In this document: in pieces, positions 24,893-38,328 of the stretch | How the letters are laid out: the number at the start of each line of letters is the position of its first letter | Position numbering within the stretch: position 1 is the first letter of the stretch | Assembly: GCF_963678975.1 (NCBI RefSeq) | Contig: NC_089279.1 | Span: 36,537,933-36,601,932, forward strand | DNA from: Dysidea avara | Taxonomy: Eukaryota; Porifera; Demospongiae; Dictyoceratida; Dysideidae | DNA: 64,000 bases | Direction of reading: 5' to 3' | Made by a program: the position numbers and the translations under genes | The notes under the pieces: generated by a model | Database searches by the model: none | Told to the model about the DNA's origin: nothing | What the model saw: the letters and a program-made list of their open reading frames with translations, nothing else

Positions 24893-25760
24893 AAAAAAAT
24901 TATTCCTTTAAAAATGAAGTAGAGATCTATGCAATAAAAAGTAGTGAAACAAGAGATGAATGATGGTATTACAGCATAGCTCGGTGGGTAGTCCCTACTT
25001 TGGCATTGAACAATTGTTATAGTTAATATGCCAAAGTAGGGACTTTCCCACCAAGCAATACTGTAATACCACCTCTCATCTCTTGTTTCATTACTGATCC
25101 CTCCTTCATTTTAATTATTATTTTTAAAATACTAGTTCTTTTGTTGTAGCTCAGGTTGCTACAGTGTACCTTATGACTGTTCTATTAGAATATCACACAT
25201 GACTGTTGTATTAGAGTATCTCAAGTCGGCCAAGGGTGTGCAGCTAGCTAGACCAATAAGGCTTGTTTACTGTTAGTAAACAACTAGATTATTAAGGGGT
25301 GTGGTCTCCATACTCTATCGCTATTAGTCGATCTAGATCTTTATTTGATGGGTGTGGTTGTGAACTTATCGTGAATGGAATTCCCATCATGAATGTGCAG
25401 ATATCTAGCTAGTGTACCTCTTATAGTAGCGCCAGGACTGAAGCACTTCTGAAATCCAGTTCTGAAATAATTCTGTGGCGTCTAAATATGCTGCTGAAAG
25501 GAAGTGTTAATACGGAAAATTAACACCTCCTCCTATGCTGGGTGAAAAGACAAGCAGCCTGGCCTACACTCGTTGAAACCCAAAAGGTACATCCCATTGG
25601 TGGGTTTGTTATTGTAGTGCAAAACGGTGGCCATGCGCTGCTTCGTTTGAGCTCTAGCCTCGTAACTGTGGTCAGGCAGGCAGTCAGGCAGTGAGACTAA
25701 AGTTTGAGTTTTTGGCAATTTTTAAAAATTCTATATCTGGTCACCTGTGATTTGTTATAT
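24893..25760. repeat. Composite repeat: palindrome plus 3' body (copy 1)
   Basis: 24,893-25,125 is a near palindrome: TTTAAAAATGAAGTAG..GTGAAACAAGAGATGA and CAAAGTAGGGACT pair with the inverse on the right. It is followed by a body ending around 25,760. The same order recurs at 28,555-29,310, so the 760-870 bp unit is one repeat family. Body blocks include GTGGCCATGCGCTGCTTCGT and TCTAAATATG. Confidence 0.65.
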
Positions 25761-27424
25761 TTAATGCTATATTATATGGACTAGTACTATAAAGGTCATT
25801 TTCGTTATGTAAGATGTCTCTAGGATGAGGCAGAATTTTGGGTGGCGTGTAAAATTTTTGGGGTGATCTCTACTTAAACGTACTGTTAGATAACTTTTAT
25901 TGCTTTGATATCTTAAAACACATTTAGACCTCTGAAATCAGGAAACCTCCTAATAAGGATACCTGGCTAATAAGAACACCTCTTAATAAGGACACTTCAC
26001 ATGGCCCAGAATACACTCTAATCAAAACCTTTCAACAGTAATGCACACATTCTAATGGTTTTCAAGGATACAGTTCTCCTCATATTCAAGGTACCTCGGT
26101 GGTCCTGGCAGGTTGAGCAGTACAAGACGAACATTATGTGATCTGCTAACAATAAGGTCATTTAGTTTGACCGATGTGTTCATACGACGAATGTTCTCTT
26201 CATGTCTGAAAGAAATTCAAAGAATCACATGATCACTATGACCACATGATACTCACATGCTAAGTTGGGAGGTGGGGCTGGAGGGTAGAGTTTCTATGGT
26301 AACATCATTAGCTGCTGTTGACGATGAAGCAGCATATATGGGAGATGATGCTTTGGCAGGTTCCAGTAAGGGAACTCGAACAGTTTGTTCGTCGTCGTCG
26401 TCTTCACTGTCGGATTGAGGGGGTACAGCTGCTTGTTGTGGGTGTGGCTCATCCTGTACACCCTCATCACCAGACACATACAAACGATGCTTCTTATTAC
26501 GGTACACCCTGAGGTCAGTTAGCCACTTGTTCCTCTCCTCCATAAAATGTGTCCTCTCAAATGTGTACCCTGATATGTCACAGTCCGGCTGGATAGAGGG
26601 GAATACCCTAGGTGATAACCCTACCCAGCTACTGTATACTTAGTGGATCATGGTAACTATTTAATGTTCTTATTACAGCAACACAGAAATAGTTCTACTG
26701 TATGGAGTAGAAATTGATGAACATTCACTTCTCTGGATTAGACAAAAAAACAATTATGGAAAATAGAATACTTCAAGAAATTTGCAAAATTTATAAGTTT
26801 AGTGAGGCTTTAGACAAATAAGTTATATTGTCATAATTTAGTGACACAAAATCAACTATTAGCAATAATCAAGTCCCTTGAACAAGCTCTGTGTATACAA
26901 TGATGTGGTCACCTCACCATTTCAATGACGTGCACCTCAGCATCAATCCTCAACTGGTATACAAACATTTTGAGGTCTTTCTTCATCTGTACACTATTAT
27001 CTTCCATCTCTGTGTGTGTCAGTTAAGTGTCATAGCAACCAGTTAGTGTTCTTGTTAGTAGTAGTAGTGTCCTCACTTGGTAACAAGATAGTAAAGGAAG
27101 GTGTTGTAACTAACTTAGGGAGTGGTCTAGTACATCACTACTATACCAACTAACACTTTTCACTGCTAATATTCTCACTGTTATATAAGACTACACTGGA
27201 ACCTGTTAATGTGGACACTTGAGGACACCTTTCATAATCGTTGAGGTCGCAAACTATCCCTTCATTAGTCCACCTAAACTTAATTATTAGTTCCTCATCC
27301 CCACCTGCACCATCGTTGTTCTTACCTCATCAAGGAGTTCTGGTACCACTAGTGGCTGAGTGCAGTCATCCAGCACCTTCTAAAGTTAGTACTAGCTGGA
27401 GCAGTCTAAGAAAATTGTATTCTG

Positions 27425-28045
27425 AGTCATTTTAGCTAGCTAATAGTAAGGAACACAAAGAGTAGGTGTGGCCCAAGAAATAATATCACCCAAAAAACAG
27501 CCTCAATTTCCCCTAATGACGATGAGGCAGTCCTGACGATGATGAGGCAGTATTGGTTAGGTAAAGCTAAGCCCAAACAAGCTTTCAGATCGACTCGAAA
27601 CGCTTTCAAAAAGTTGCTATGGAATTAAAAAAAAATCTATTTAACGGAATTTTCTAGTGACTGACTGACTGAGTAATTGACCGATGCCTTTAGACAAGCA
27701 TAATTTGATAACAGCTAAGGCTACAGGCTTGATTTTTTCACTGTTCCACATCGCTTTGGCCCGACAGGTGCCTTTTGGCATATCGCAGTATATACGATGC
27801 ATTCTTCATGGACTTACCAGTGTCCTCCTTTGTGTCTCATTCATCTTTGCTGACAGCGAAAAGTGTCGATTAGGTGATAGCACGTGATGGCTTCCCTTTG
27901 TAACGGAAATGGTCCGTATTTGTCATAGTAGCTATTTGATAGCAGAGGTGCTTTTCAAACAGTTCTTGATTTGTACTGCTGTGTAGCGGGTTGAACATAG
28001 CTCACAACGAAGCGTAATGGATACTTCACTTTTCAGACGATAATT
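27425..28045 (-). repeat. Common interspersed repeat family, inverted copy
   Basis: Reads on the minus strand through TGAAGTATCCATTACGCTTC, CATATACTGCGATATGCC-like, GTTATCAAATTATGCTTGTC and GCCTCATCGTCGTCAGG blocks of the family described at 3,300-3,990. Lies in an intron of the cotransporter gene. Confidence 0.7.
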
Positions 28046-28084
28046 GAACATTTAATCCCACCTTCAGTCTATACCCATGAAGAA

Positions 28085-28530
28085 TATGGCACCACAAGAA
28101 CACATGTTAGAAGCACCTCTCCAGTCACTACAAAAATACAGACAATTTCCATCACAAACACAAGGAAGCCATTGGCATGAGCTACTGCTAATTGACACAT
28201 TGCACTGTCAGCAAAGATAAATGAGACACAAAGGAGGACAAAGGTAAGTCCACGATACACATGGTGTATGTACTGTGGTATGGCACCTGAAGCAACATCT
28301 AACAGTGAAAAATCAAGCCTGTAGCCTTTGCCATTATCGAGTTACGCTTGTCTGAAGACATCCGGCAGTTAGTAAGTCAGCAGAAAATTGCACACAATAT
28401 ATTTCACAGCAACTTATTGGTAGCATTTAGGGTTGCACTGAAGGTACTTTTGGGCTTGGTTATACCTAACCAATACTGCCAAGGCACCATGGATGTATTG
28501 TGAGGTAGCTGGTTTTTGGTTAATTCTTAA
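28085..28530 (+). repeat. Common interspersed repeat family, intact junction copy
   Basis: Contains GGCTTGGTTATACCTAACCA uninterrupted (about 28,455-28,475). This is the empty site for the insertion at 31,382-32,077, where the same sequence is split at GTTATAC. Confidence 0.75.
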
Positions 28531-28554
28531 TACAATAGTGCAATAAACAATTAT

Positions 28555-29310
28555 TAATTTAAAAATGAAGTAGGGTTCCAGCAATGAAAAGCAGTGAAAC
28601 AAGAGATGATGGTAGCTATCAGGAAGTATCCATAGCTACTTAGCATTGTAGCAATGTGGGAAAATCCCTACCTTGGCACTACTCCTACAAGTAGACCACA
28701 TTACTACAATACCAAGTAGCTAGGGATTAGCTCCATCATCTCTTGTTTCACTGCTCGAACCCTATTTCATTTTTAAATTTACACTAGTTTGTTAACTTTT
28801 TGCTAAGAGCATAGCTATGAAATACGTGTGTGGCTGTGACTGCTGTATTAGAGTATCTCACCACTCAGTTACACAGTGGATCATACTAATCCATGTGGTA
28901 CAATGTCTCTGTTTTCCTACAGAGCTAGAGGTCTGATTGTTGAAGGGAGCATGAAGATTGTTTTCAAAGTGCAGCTTAGCTACTACAGTCTGTTGAGCAC
29001 CTCAAATAGTTTTGCGGTGTCTAAATATGTTCCTTCAAGGAAAGTGTTAAAATAGGGAAAAGTAACGACTTGGTATGGTTTTCATGAAGAAGATGACCAT
29101 TTAATTGAAGATAAAAGAAATGGCAAAGTGCAGAAGACAGACATTCATCGGAACTACAAAAGGCACATATCTTACCAGTAAGTTTGTTGCTATGGTGGCC
29201 ATGAGCTGCTTCGTTTGATCTCTTCCTTTACGACTGTGATCAGGCAGGTAGTCCGATGAAACTTCGAATTGTGGTGATGTTTTAAAAATTCAATATGTGG
29301 ATGCTTCTTG
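28555..29310. repeat. Composite repeat: palindrome plus 3' body (copy 2)
   Basis: 28,555-28,780 is a near palindrome (TTTAAAAATGAAGTAGGG and inverse, GAAACAAGAGATGATGG and inverse) related to 24,893-25,125. It is followed by a body with GTCTAAATATG and GGTGGCCATGAGCTGCTTCG that matches 25,420-25,740. Confidence 0.65.
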
Positions 29311-29473
29311 TTTTTAATAATGTAGTTGATACTGAATGGACTAAGACTATTCCATATAAGGTGATTTTTGGCGTGTATGATATTTCCATGGTGATTTTTA
29401 GATGCTGCTTTTTCTAGCAGCACTCGTCACTTTAGGGGGAACCCCACTTAACAGTACGACTGTACTATTTGAT

Positions 29474-29656
29474 AGTACAGTGAAACCTGTCTAACCAGGT
29501 CACTGCATAAAGAGGTCACCTGTATAAACTGGCCATTATGTGAATCCCCACATGTGCTAACTGTGTACAAAGTGACCTGCTTAATGCAGCCACCTCCTTA
29601 ATGAGGTCAGAAAATTTGTCCCTATAATGACCAGAATAGACAGGTTTCACTGTACT
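29474..29656. mobile_element. Short MITE with ends AGTACAGTGAAACCTGTCT
   Basis: Left end AGTACAGTGAAACCTGTCT is exactly inverted at the right end (AGACAGGTTTCACTGTACT). The interior repeats 'aaagtgacctgc'-type text. Diverged relatives are at about 2,400-2,560 and 27,195. TA dinucleotides near both ends suggest a Tc1/mariner-like origin, but this is tentative. Confidence 0.65.
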
Positions 29657-30829
29657 ACCAATAAACTGACCTGGAGCCCTTGATATTCAGGATCATATTG
29701 GATAGTCCCAAGGTGTCCACATCACAACAGGTTTCATTGTAGTGGTAATGTATCATGTTATTGAGTGATGTATCACTGTTATGTATTATATGACTACCAT
29801 ATTAGGAATTATCAACTTATTAATTTCTTAACAGATATCCATTATGTTAGCAGTACACACTCCAGCCTGTGACACACCTCCATATTTGATGTACTTTCCT
29901 TGTTTGGTGAACACAATGGTAAAAGGTTTGGTATTAGCAACTTTCTTGCAAAAGTAACAATTTACACAAATATGTTCATTTGGCTGTTATACTCAAGTAG
30001 GGCTAGCTTGATACCAAGTGAGGAAACTATGACAACAACACAACTCCTGAACACCATCAACACTACAACATGTTTACTAACACACGTGAAGCCATATCAA
30101 TGATAGGATACGAGCTACAGTGAAGATACGAAGGTGACACTGTCTCCATACTTTGTGTTGTCGTAACAGGAATGGTAACAGCACCATCATCTGTAGTTTA
30201 TATTAGTTAAGGTGATTCCCCTCAGGTAACCATGGTGATTATACTGAGGATGTTGGTAACACATTATCATTTATCAATCTTGTGATCTCAAAGAAATGGT
30301 TATAAGTTGACACCTCAGATCAATACCAAATATTCTAAAGGACAAATTGTGTATATCTGTGTCCCAGCTCTAGTCAAATGGTTATGATGTGTCATCAACC
30401 CTCCTCTGAGGATTATTAAAGGATACGAACTACCCACCATATGTCAATGTTACCACGACACTTTTCGTTGCTGCTAGGAAACCCGTTGATACCCTTGGTG
30501 ACTATTAGTGCCTTTTCAGTTGCCATGACAACCCCCACAGTTTCTATAAACAGCACAACATCTAATTAATGAACACTACACACTAGGAATACCTATAAAT
30601 GCCTTCCATGACTGTTTCTTCCTCCAGGCGTCCGGCCATGACAGCAACACTGTGTTGGGTACCAGGCCTCCCAGACCACTTCCCTGGATACTGTAGTCAT
30701 GGTGATGATGGCACATGGTTAGCAACAGGTGAGATACCATATTGTGGGTTATTTGTGAAGGGTAAAATTTCACCAGCTAAAATATATCTTTAGCTACAGT
30801 CTTTGATTCACGAGCACCAACTATCAATT

Positions 30830-32150
30830 ACTGAAGTGGCCTAGGAAGTGGCCACCATCACTCTTCGCTTTAGCTATGTTCAGTCCATTTCACAGTGTTA
30901 CAAACGAACAACAGTAGGAAAAGTGCCTCTGCATTCAATCCAGTCAATACAGATGATTTCTGTTTACAAACAGGAATCATTTGTCATCCTAAACTGTACC
31001 TGAAACAGTTTAGGAGGGGCTAGCCAACATGTGTATAACGACTGAACACAAACATAGGGAAACCATTGCGCTACCGCAAATCGACATCTTGGGCTGTCAG
31101 CAAAAAGAAATGAGACACAAAAAGAGGACAAAGGTAAGTCTATGATGTGTGCATTGTACGTACTGTGGTATTCCAAAAGGCATGTCTCGGGATGAAGCGG
31201 TATTGAACAGTAAAAAAATCAAAGCCTGCAGCCTTAGCCATTATCGAGTTATGTGCTGAAGGCATCATGCAGGCAATATGTCAGTAGAAAATCCCATTGA
31301 ACAATTTAAACAAAAAGATTGGTAACAATCTATTGGAAGCATTTATGGTTGTACTGAAGGCACTTTTGGGCTTGGTTATGCCAAGAGTTCAGGGTATTTG
31401 ATAAAGCAATATGGCGCTCCATTGGCCCAGTGTGAACACAAAATGACCCACACAAATCATGGCCTCTGCTCCAATTTTCTCCGCGCTAGCTCAGCTTTGT
31501 GACTAATACACATCAAACATAGGTCCAGGTCCAGCTGATTGGTCCAGTGGTATACTACTGGTGGGGCAGTAGATGTCTGGGTTGGGCCAGTTTGGCTCAG
31601 AGTCGAAATACTTATCAAAAACCATGCAAGAGTTCATAATATATATACTAAGGAGAGTATCCTACTCTCATATACCCCTGTAGAAGGGTGTATCGTGAAG
31701 TTATGACGTAGCAATTCCGAGTTTGTCCGTTTTTCTTTGTATAATTAATGATGTCATTATGATATCGATTGAACGTGTGCCTAACAACATCGCTAGCAAC
31801 CAAATTAACTCCAGCTCTAAGCGTTTCTCACCAAACTACAATCATTCCTTCATGGGTTAAGACCGTTTCGTAGGCATTTCTTGTTAGGCCATTCGCGGAT
31901 ATGGCTATCCTGAGCGTCGCAAGTGTAAAAAGGTGCTAACGATTCTTGCACTTTTATGGCTGCTCGTACATCACAAACCACAACATCTTGTCATTACATC
32001 ATAACTTCACGATACGCCCTTCTACAGGGGTATATGAGAGTAGGATACTCTCCTCAGTATATTATTATGAACTCTTGGTTATACCTAACCAATACTGCCA
32101 AGGCACCAGATGGTATTGTGAAGCTGGTTTTTGGCTACTAGCCATACAAA
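30830..32150 (+). repeat. Common interspersed repeat family, interrupted copy
   Basis: The family sequence runs from about 30,830 to 31,381, is broken by a 696-bp insertion, and resumes at 32,078 with GTTATACCTAACCAATACTG. It lies between two exons of the cotransporter gene. Confidence 0.75.
31382..32077. mobile_element. 696-bp P-like nonautonomous element
   Basis: Begins CAAGAGTTCAGGG and ends TTATTATGAACTCTTG. The flanks are GTTATGC (31,375-31,381) and GTTATAC (32,078-32,084), a 7-bp duplication with one change. The uninterrupted repeat at 28,455-28,475 shows the site before insertion. An internal copy of the terminus (CAAGAGTTCATAATATATAT, 31,627) pairs with the right end over about 80 bp, so a smaller palindromic MITE may have formed within, or inserted next to, an older element. 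Confidence 0.75.
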
Positions 32151-35100
32151 GTTGCTCAACTTGTTTAACTGTAATGAAGCCCATTCATTCATAACGAGCT
32201 TAATAAACTTCCCCGTCACAATATACCCACTATATAGTAAACAGGTTACTCACATTTGAGCTAGTCCCATATTAACATCAGGTACAGCCCCAACACCTTA
32301 CAGAAACCTTGTATCTTATATGTGTCAACAACTCTCTTTAGTGTCTGTATACAGGTACAATAACAACTGATCATGTGAGCTAATGGACGCACCTCTTTAG
32401 CTGCCTTCACCTCTGCAACTTTATTGATGATATTTCCCTCCAAAACACTGGTTACCATGGTGAGACCCTTACCAGCCTTCAACTGAGAGGCAAATGACAA
32501 CAGGTTGGGTTGTGATGGGGTGAGCTGTGAAGGATGTAGTCTAATGAGAACTAGTAATTGTGGTCTCCAGTTCTTTGTGTGTAGAGGACCCTCCTCTAGT
32601 CTGAGTAGTGAGTAACGAGCTGCTTATAGACTGAGACCTCTCATACCATCTCCCCATTCCTTCTCTGCCCTGTAGTGTATGTCATATATAGGGATCAATG
32701 ATAAAACATGGTCACATGACATTTAATTTGTGACCATTTCAGCAAAACCAGACTTGTTCACACAAGCATCTGTATTGAGAAAATCTAAATTAAAAAAAAT
32801 TGTATGCTACAAAGAAGTTTTTATTGGGCCATTACTTGGAGAAAGAAGACTCAAAACTATATACCATCTTATTTGCCTGATCATGGAGAGTTCGAAAATT
32901 TTTGTTTCATGCCTGTAGCCCCAACAGTGTGCATGTTACATACATTTGTCTACGATGCAGTAAACGTTAGCAAGATCGTTGTCATTTCTTCAACTAAACC
33001 GCCACATATGTGTAAGTGATTACAGGGCTAACACTATAACTTGGCTGATTTGCAAATCCATGGTGAACATTTTAAGCTAAATTGTAATGTTGTAGACTAA
33101 TGCATACAGTAGTGAATGTAAGTAAGTGTCTGTAGTTTATTTTCAGTATAGTTGTTGTACAAATCGAGTATCTTACTCTTCCTACTGTATAGCGTTATAA
33201 TTCCAAAACTACTCACCACAGAAGGCTGAAACTTTGGTGAATCATTCCTTGGACAATTCAGATGATGTTGAGAGAATAAAACAATTTTCAGAAGGTGTGC
33301 AAACAAGTCGGGATTTTGCTGAGACAATCACATTTAGGAAATGGGTTAGGAATACTAAGAATTTGAGTGATCATGTTTTATCACCCAGTTATCAAGACTA
33401 CAGTTACCATGACTACTACATCAGTTACCATGACTACTACTACATCACTTACCCTCGGTAAGCAATGTACTGGTAGATCACCACAGCAATCACCAAGGCA
33501 ACCAGAGCAAAGTACCAACTACTAATAAACATCATAGCCAAACACAACACAGCTCCAGCTGTGGATAATGTCCTGTAATGATATGTTATATGACATCATC
33601 AATATTAGCAGGTACTAGTGAATACTTCAAACATTTGACATGTTGTTCACTAGTATACAACACTCACCAGTGGTAGTATTTGAAGCGAGGTCTCCAGTTA
33701 GGAGCTTGTAGTAGTGACTGAAGGTCACACGCCACATTGACAAACATGTAGCACATGAGAAAGAACCTGCAAGCAGTAAGGGGGAGGGTCTGGTCACAAG
33801 TATGCAGAACTAGCCACACCCACTTACATTGATAGTATAGGAGCTACAGCATCCACACTAGCTATTAACACTCCAAACTCTGACATGATGGCCGTCATGA
33901 TGAGGGCATAGGTTGGCTCCCCTTGAGCAGATGAGTATCCAAACATCTTCAGGAATGGAATGAGGTTGTCCCTAGCGATGGCTTGTAGTAGTCGTGGAGC
34001 CCTATAGTTATGATGGGATCATGTGAGCTGGATCATGTGATCACACATACCCTGTTAGGCTTTGTAGTCCAGCGCCTACTGTCGACAGGAGGGCACCCAA
34101 TAGAATAAGCCACTTGGTCGGCCATGCCAGCTCTGCTACAATTAATCCTCCGATTGCATCACCAAACCTATAGCCAACCAGAATGCAGTACACCTCATTA
34201 CCATAGAGACAACTTACTGGTCTCTTAATGCAAATCCGGCCACAGCTCCTCCAAACAAGAGAACACATGTGATGTCTGGTGATCCTGAGTTAAGGGAAAT
34301 ACTATCAGTCAGTTGTTCGATATACTGAACTGTAAGGATACAAATCAGTGAAGTGGTTAGGATGGCAGCAATTGTGCCGATGGGAATTGACTTCTGAGCA
34401 TCTTTGAGATCACCTGACCTATTGGAGCCAGCCATTATTCCTGTGGAGAGGACAAATACACTGACAGACTTGTGGAGACACAATACTTGCACCATATCAC
34501 ACACACGCACGCATGCACGCACGCACGCATTCGACTCGAAACCAGCCATCAAGGGATGTGGTCACTCTTTCCTCTTATCTTTGATGAGGATGAGTGGTGG
34601 TACACTTATGCCTTGCAATATCTTGTGTTCTCCTAAATGAGTGATTGCAGGTGGCACAAATAAAGGGCTTGTTTAAAGGTGGCGCCATCACATGTTTATC
34701 TAGTCCATAAGTACACAGTAGGGTTGGGCGATATACCGGTATGACGGTAACAAGGCGATATTACAGCTGGCAATAACCAATACTGCCTGGTTTACTGTAA
34801 TTGTTTCCGTAAAAGTGTGTGTGTGTACCTATCTATCTACCTATCTACCTATGTTTGTCCGTACGCACCCACGTGAGCAAAATCGTTTAATAACGGTGAA
34901 AGCAGCTTTTAAGTAAGAAGTAAAAGTGAAATGAAGTCTGTATTAAACTTCTGCACAGGTGAACTTTGCTCTGAGGTGGTTTCTTTTCGGTGGACTGAAA
35001 TACGGGTGTGGTGACTTTCCTCAGACTACCTTCCCCTTGAGGTTTTCAGGCATTTAGCAACTGAAAAACAACGGTGCAGGCCTCGTACACTGCCAGGAAT

Positions 35101-35249
35101 AGCCTATCGCTTCGAGTTGAAAGGGGGCGTATCCCTTACGTACGCGAACGAAAATGAAGAGCAGCTTTGAGGCTTTGTCGAGAGAATTTGTGGGAAAAAA
35201 CACGTTAGTCACACTATAAAACAGTTTAGAAGATAGTTTTGTGCATAAT

Positions 35250-35530
35250 ATGTTATGTGGTAAAAGCGGTTTATTTAACAAACGCTTCCTTAGCAGTGCA
35301 TAGCAACGTAATTGAATGAATTACGAATATTTCATGAATTACGAGAAATAGCTAATTATATTATTGCACAACCCAAAGTACCATATTGTAAAGTAGTAAT
35401 ACATAGTTGGTTAATTCATAGTAGTATATACTGTCTATAGTTATTCCAGATGAGTTAGCTAGCTGCATGGCGCCTGGTTTTTAGAAGTAGCACATCAACT
35501 TGTTTTTGAAAAATCGCCATACCGGTTTAA
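35250..35530 (-). repeat. Second empty copy of the P-element host repeat
   Basis: On the minus strand it reads GTTGATGTGCTACTTCTAAA, CATCTGGAATAACTATAGAC, then TATACTACTATGAATTAACC without interruption, and ends near CATAGCAACGTAATTG. It matches both flanks of 52,879-63,797 more closely than the copy at 11,047. It lies inside the hAT-like element. Confidence 0.85.
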
Positions 35531-35566
35531 ACGGTTATTGCAATATCAGCTTATTGCAATATCATA

Positions 35567-38328
35567 TTTAATTTAATTTTTATTTGTTTAACCAAAAGGT
35601 AAGGTGAATACAAAAGGCAAATATGCCTATATGAGTACCACCTACAAAAACGATACAATACAAAACCAAAGAACTAAGGATACATTACAAAGACAATTAC
35701 AGTACAGTGAAATAAAAAATTTACATTAAAAACATACATGACTTAACCAGAAACAAAATTGTAAAGCATTCGCCTAAAAGTAGTGCGGCGTGTAGTAGAC
35801 AGAATGTCAAATGGGATGGAGTTCCACCAGAAAACACTGTTCACAAAAAAGGAGTAACGGTAAGAGTTTATGGATGACTGCTTACATAGAATAGACAGTG
35901 AGTGTGATCTGGTAGAGGCAGCAGAAGAAAAAGTGAAGTAATCATTAAACTTTAGAGATATATGATGGTGAAGAATATCATAGATAATAGTCAATGACAG
36001 ATATTTTCGTCGGGTGGAAAGAGATGGCCATGATAGCTCTGCACAGCATTCCTCAGATGATTTAGACCATTTATAGGTCCTAGGACAAAATCTGCTGCCA
36101 CAAATCCAGCGAGCACCACGGTTTTGTACTCGTTCAAGGGCACTGGAGTTCTTATGAGTGTGTGGATTCCACACAGTACTTGCATAATCCAGAATAGGAA
36201 TCACAAGTGCCCTAAAGGCCTTTTGTTTTGAAGAAGCTTTGCAGGTAAACATATGACGGCGTAGGAGATTTAGTACTCTAGTAGCTTTTTTGGAAACATG
36301 TGAAACATTGTTATTCCATGAAAGTTTGGTGTCCACAATAACTCCCCAATACCTAACAGACTTGGCCCAATGGAGATGATGATTATTTATATAATAGAGC
36401 GGCTTCGTTGGTATACGTTTATTTGAAATGCACAAAAGTTCACACTTGGAAGGATTCAATCGCATCTGCCATTTGGAACACCAATCATTTATCAGATCTA
36501 GGTCACGTTGAAAGGCAATACAATCAGATGGAGAATCAACTGAGCAATACATAGCTACATCATCAGCAAATATTTTCGTTGTGGAACTAACAGCAGATGG
36601 TAAATCATTAATGTACAAAGTAAAAAGTAATGGTCCCAGGATGGAGCCTTGAGGGACCCCAGATGAGACTGGAGACCAATCAGAAGCACAACCATTTATG
36701 ACAACTCGCTGCCTCCTGGTAGTGAGAAATGAAGAAAACCATTTAAGCATGGAACCATTAATACCATAAGCCTTTAACTTCAATAGTAAACGTTGGTGGG
36801 GTACTGAATCGAAGGCTTTCGCAAAATCCAAGAAAACACAATGAATGCTGAGCTTGGTGTTAAGATTAGAAGCCCAGTCATTTACGGCTGACAAAAGCAA
36901 GGATGTAGTAGAACGTTTTTTCCTGAAGCCGAATTGAGCATTACATAGAACCTGATGAGACTCCAGCAAAGAATAAAGTTTGTTAAAAATGATTCTCTCC
37001 AAAACTTTAACCAAAATACAGGTTAAGCTAATGGGACGATAATTACAGACATGGTGCTTGTTACCCTTCTTGAAAACAGGTGTTATATTAGCACTAACCC
37101 AATCATTTGGAAGTAAGCCATCTGCCAGCGATTTATTGAAAAGAGCAGCCAAAGGATTGGCCAGTTGTTCAGCACCTTCCTTCAGGAGACGAGGACAGAT
37201 CCCATCAGGTCCACAAGCCTTGCTGGTATTCAAAGCAGATAGTTCAGAAAACACTTCAGATGCTGTGACCTGCATATTATCCAAGTAAAAATCTGAACAG
37301 TAGGAAGTACTTGGTAAATTTGAAAGATTCTCCTTAGTAAAAACTGAAACAAAATACTTATTGAACAAATCAGCTTTAGTGTAGTCATCCGTAATAACCT
37401 CACCATCATGATGAAGTGAAGGAATTGGAAATCGACAACACCTAAACTTGTTAATCCAGTTCCAGAAAGCCTTTTGTCCACGATAAAGATTATTAGTGAT
37501 AGAATCAGCATAAGTTTTAAAATCAAGTCTGGTAGCAGATCTAACTTTGTTTCGTAAATGATTATACTTAGCTTGAATGGTAGGTGTAAAAATCTTTTTA
37601 AGTTTTTTATAACACAAGCGTTTTAGTCTAATCAACTGTAAGGTACCAGATGATAACCAGCTCTTCATTTCCTCCTACGCCACTGGACGGTACAAACAGT
37701 ATCCTGTACAGTAGCAAAGAAGAGATCTTTCCATTGAGTCCACCACAGATCAATATCCTCAGCTTCAGCAAGATCTCAGGGTACTGAGTCCAGAGCTCTC
37801 CGATATGAGTCAAAATCAGTCTTTTTATAATTATAGAGAGTGCGGTGTAATGCAACTTGCTTTGGTGGAAGTATATCTAGAATAAATTCAATACAATCAT
37901 GATCAGTGCCTGGCAAGTTATCAGTCACTTCAACAGAAGATATCATATCATGTCTATTAGTGAAAACTAGATCAAGTAAACTTGATCCTCTGGTTGGAAA
38001 AGATACACACTGCTCTAAGGAAAAATCATCCATCATGGAGAGAAATAATGAGGAATGTTTGTCGGAGTTATTCACTAAAGGAGTTTCCCAATCTATACTG
38101 GGTAGATTGAAATCTCCACAAATAAAAATCGAACAATTGGAAGGTAAAGAAGACAATGAATATTGGAGTTCCAATAAATAAGAATCTGGAGAATTAGGTG
38201 GTCGATAAAAAACTCCAAACAGAATAGGCTTGCCGCCATTAATCAGCTGTATCCAAAGTAATTCTATACCATTTCTACCATATTGCAGACAAGCAACAGA
38301 TGAAAGAGTATCCAAAACAGCAATGAGT
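35567..38328 (-). mobile_element. 5'-truncated LINE with 19-bp target duplication
   Basis: A 19-bp direct repeat AGCTTATTGCAATATCATA flanks it (35,548-35,566; 38,329-38,347). The minus strand encodes the end of an endonuclease domain (38,315-37,776; VFYRPPNSPDSYL, CGDFNLPSIDW, GTDHDCIEF) and then reverse transcriptase (37,668-35,743; 641 residues). The latter has VPQGSILGPLLFTLYINDL and the catalytic FADDVAMY, plus a C-terminal NSIPFDIL region. A TGA stop at 37,777-37,779 and a frame change near 37,666 break it. The 3' end is AAATAAAAATTAAATTAAA. Domain order and style suit the CR1/jockey group. Confidence 0.88.

Larger units (their letters stand above)
26095..34440 (-). pseudogene. K-Cl cotransporter (SLC12A4-7-like), 3' exons, damaged
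   Basis: Exons (minus strand): 34,440-34,218 (with a short intron inside), 34,167-34,051, 34,001-33,828, 33,766-33,668, 33,572-33,453, 32,669-32,393, 32,344-32,254, 30,690-30,593, 30,543-30,427, 30,190-30,112, 27,009-26,918, 26,588-26,257 and 26,205-26,095. They read [20 protein letters not shown], later membrane segments ([19 protein letters not shown]) and the cytosolic C-terminal domain ([49 protein letters not shown]). Family role: electroneutral K+ and Cl- export across the plasma membrane. Lesions: an in-frame TAA at 32,624-32,626 in GLSL*AARYSLLRLEE, one missing base near 32,288-32,291 (exon 91 instead of 92 bp), and a one-base phase fault in exon 30,190-30,112. All other junctions agree in phase. 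The last expected exon was not found. Many introns hold repeats. Confidence 0.82.

Noticed and set aside
32624..32626. In-frame stop in the cotransporter as a recoded codon
   Set aside because: It is TAA, not the TGA used for selenocysteine, and other lesions occur in the same gene.
35743..37668. 641-residue frame as a host gene
   Set aside because: It carries reverse-transcriptase motifs and lies inside a LINE with a 19-bp target duplication.
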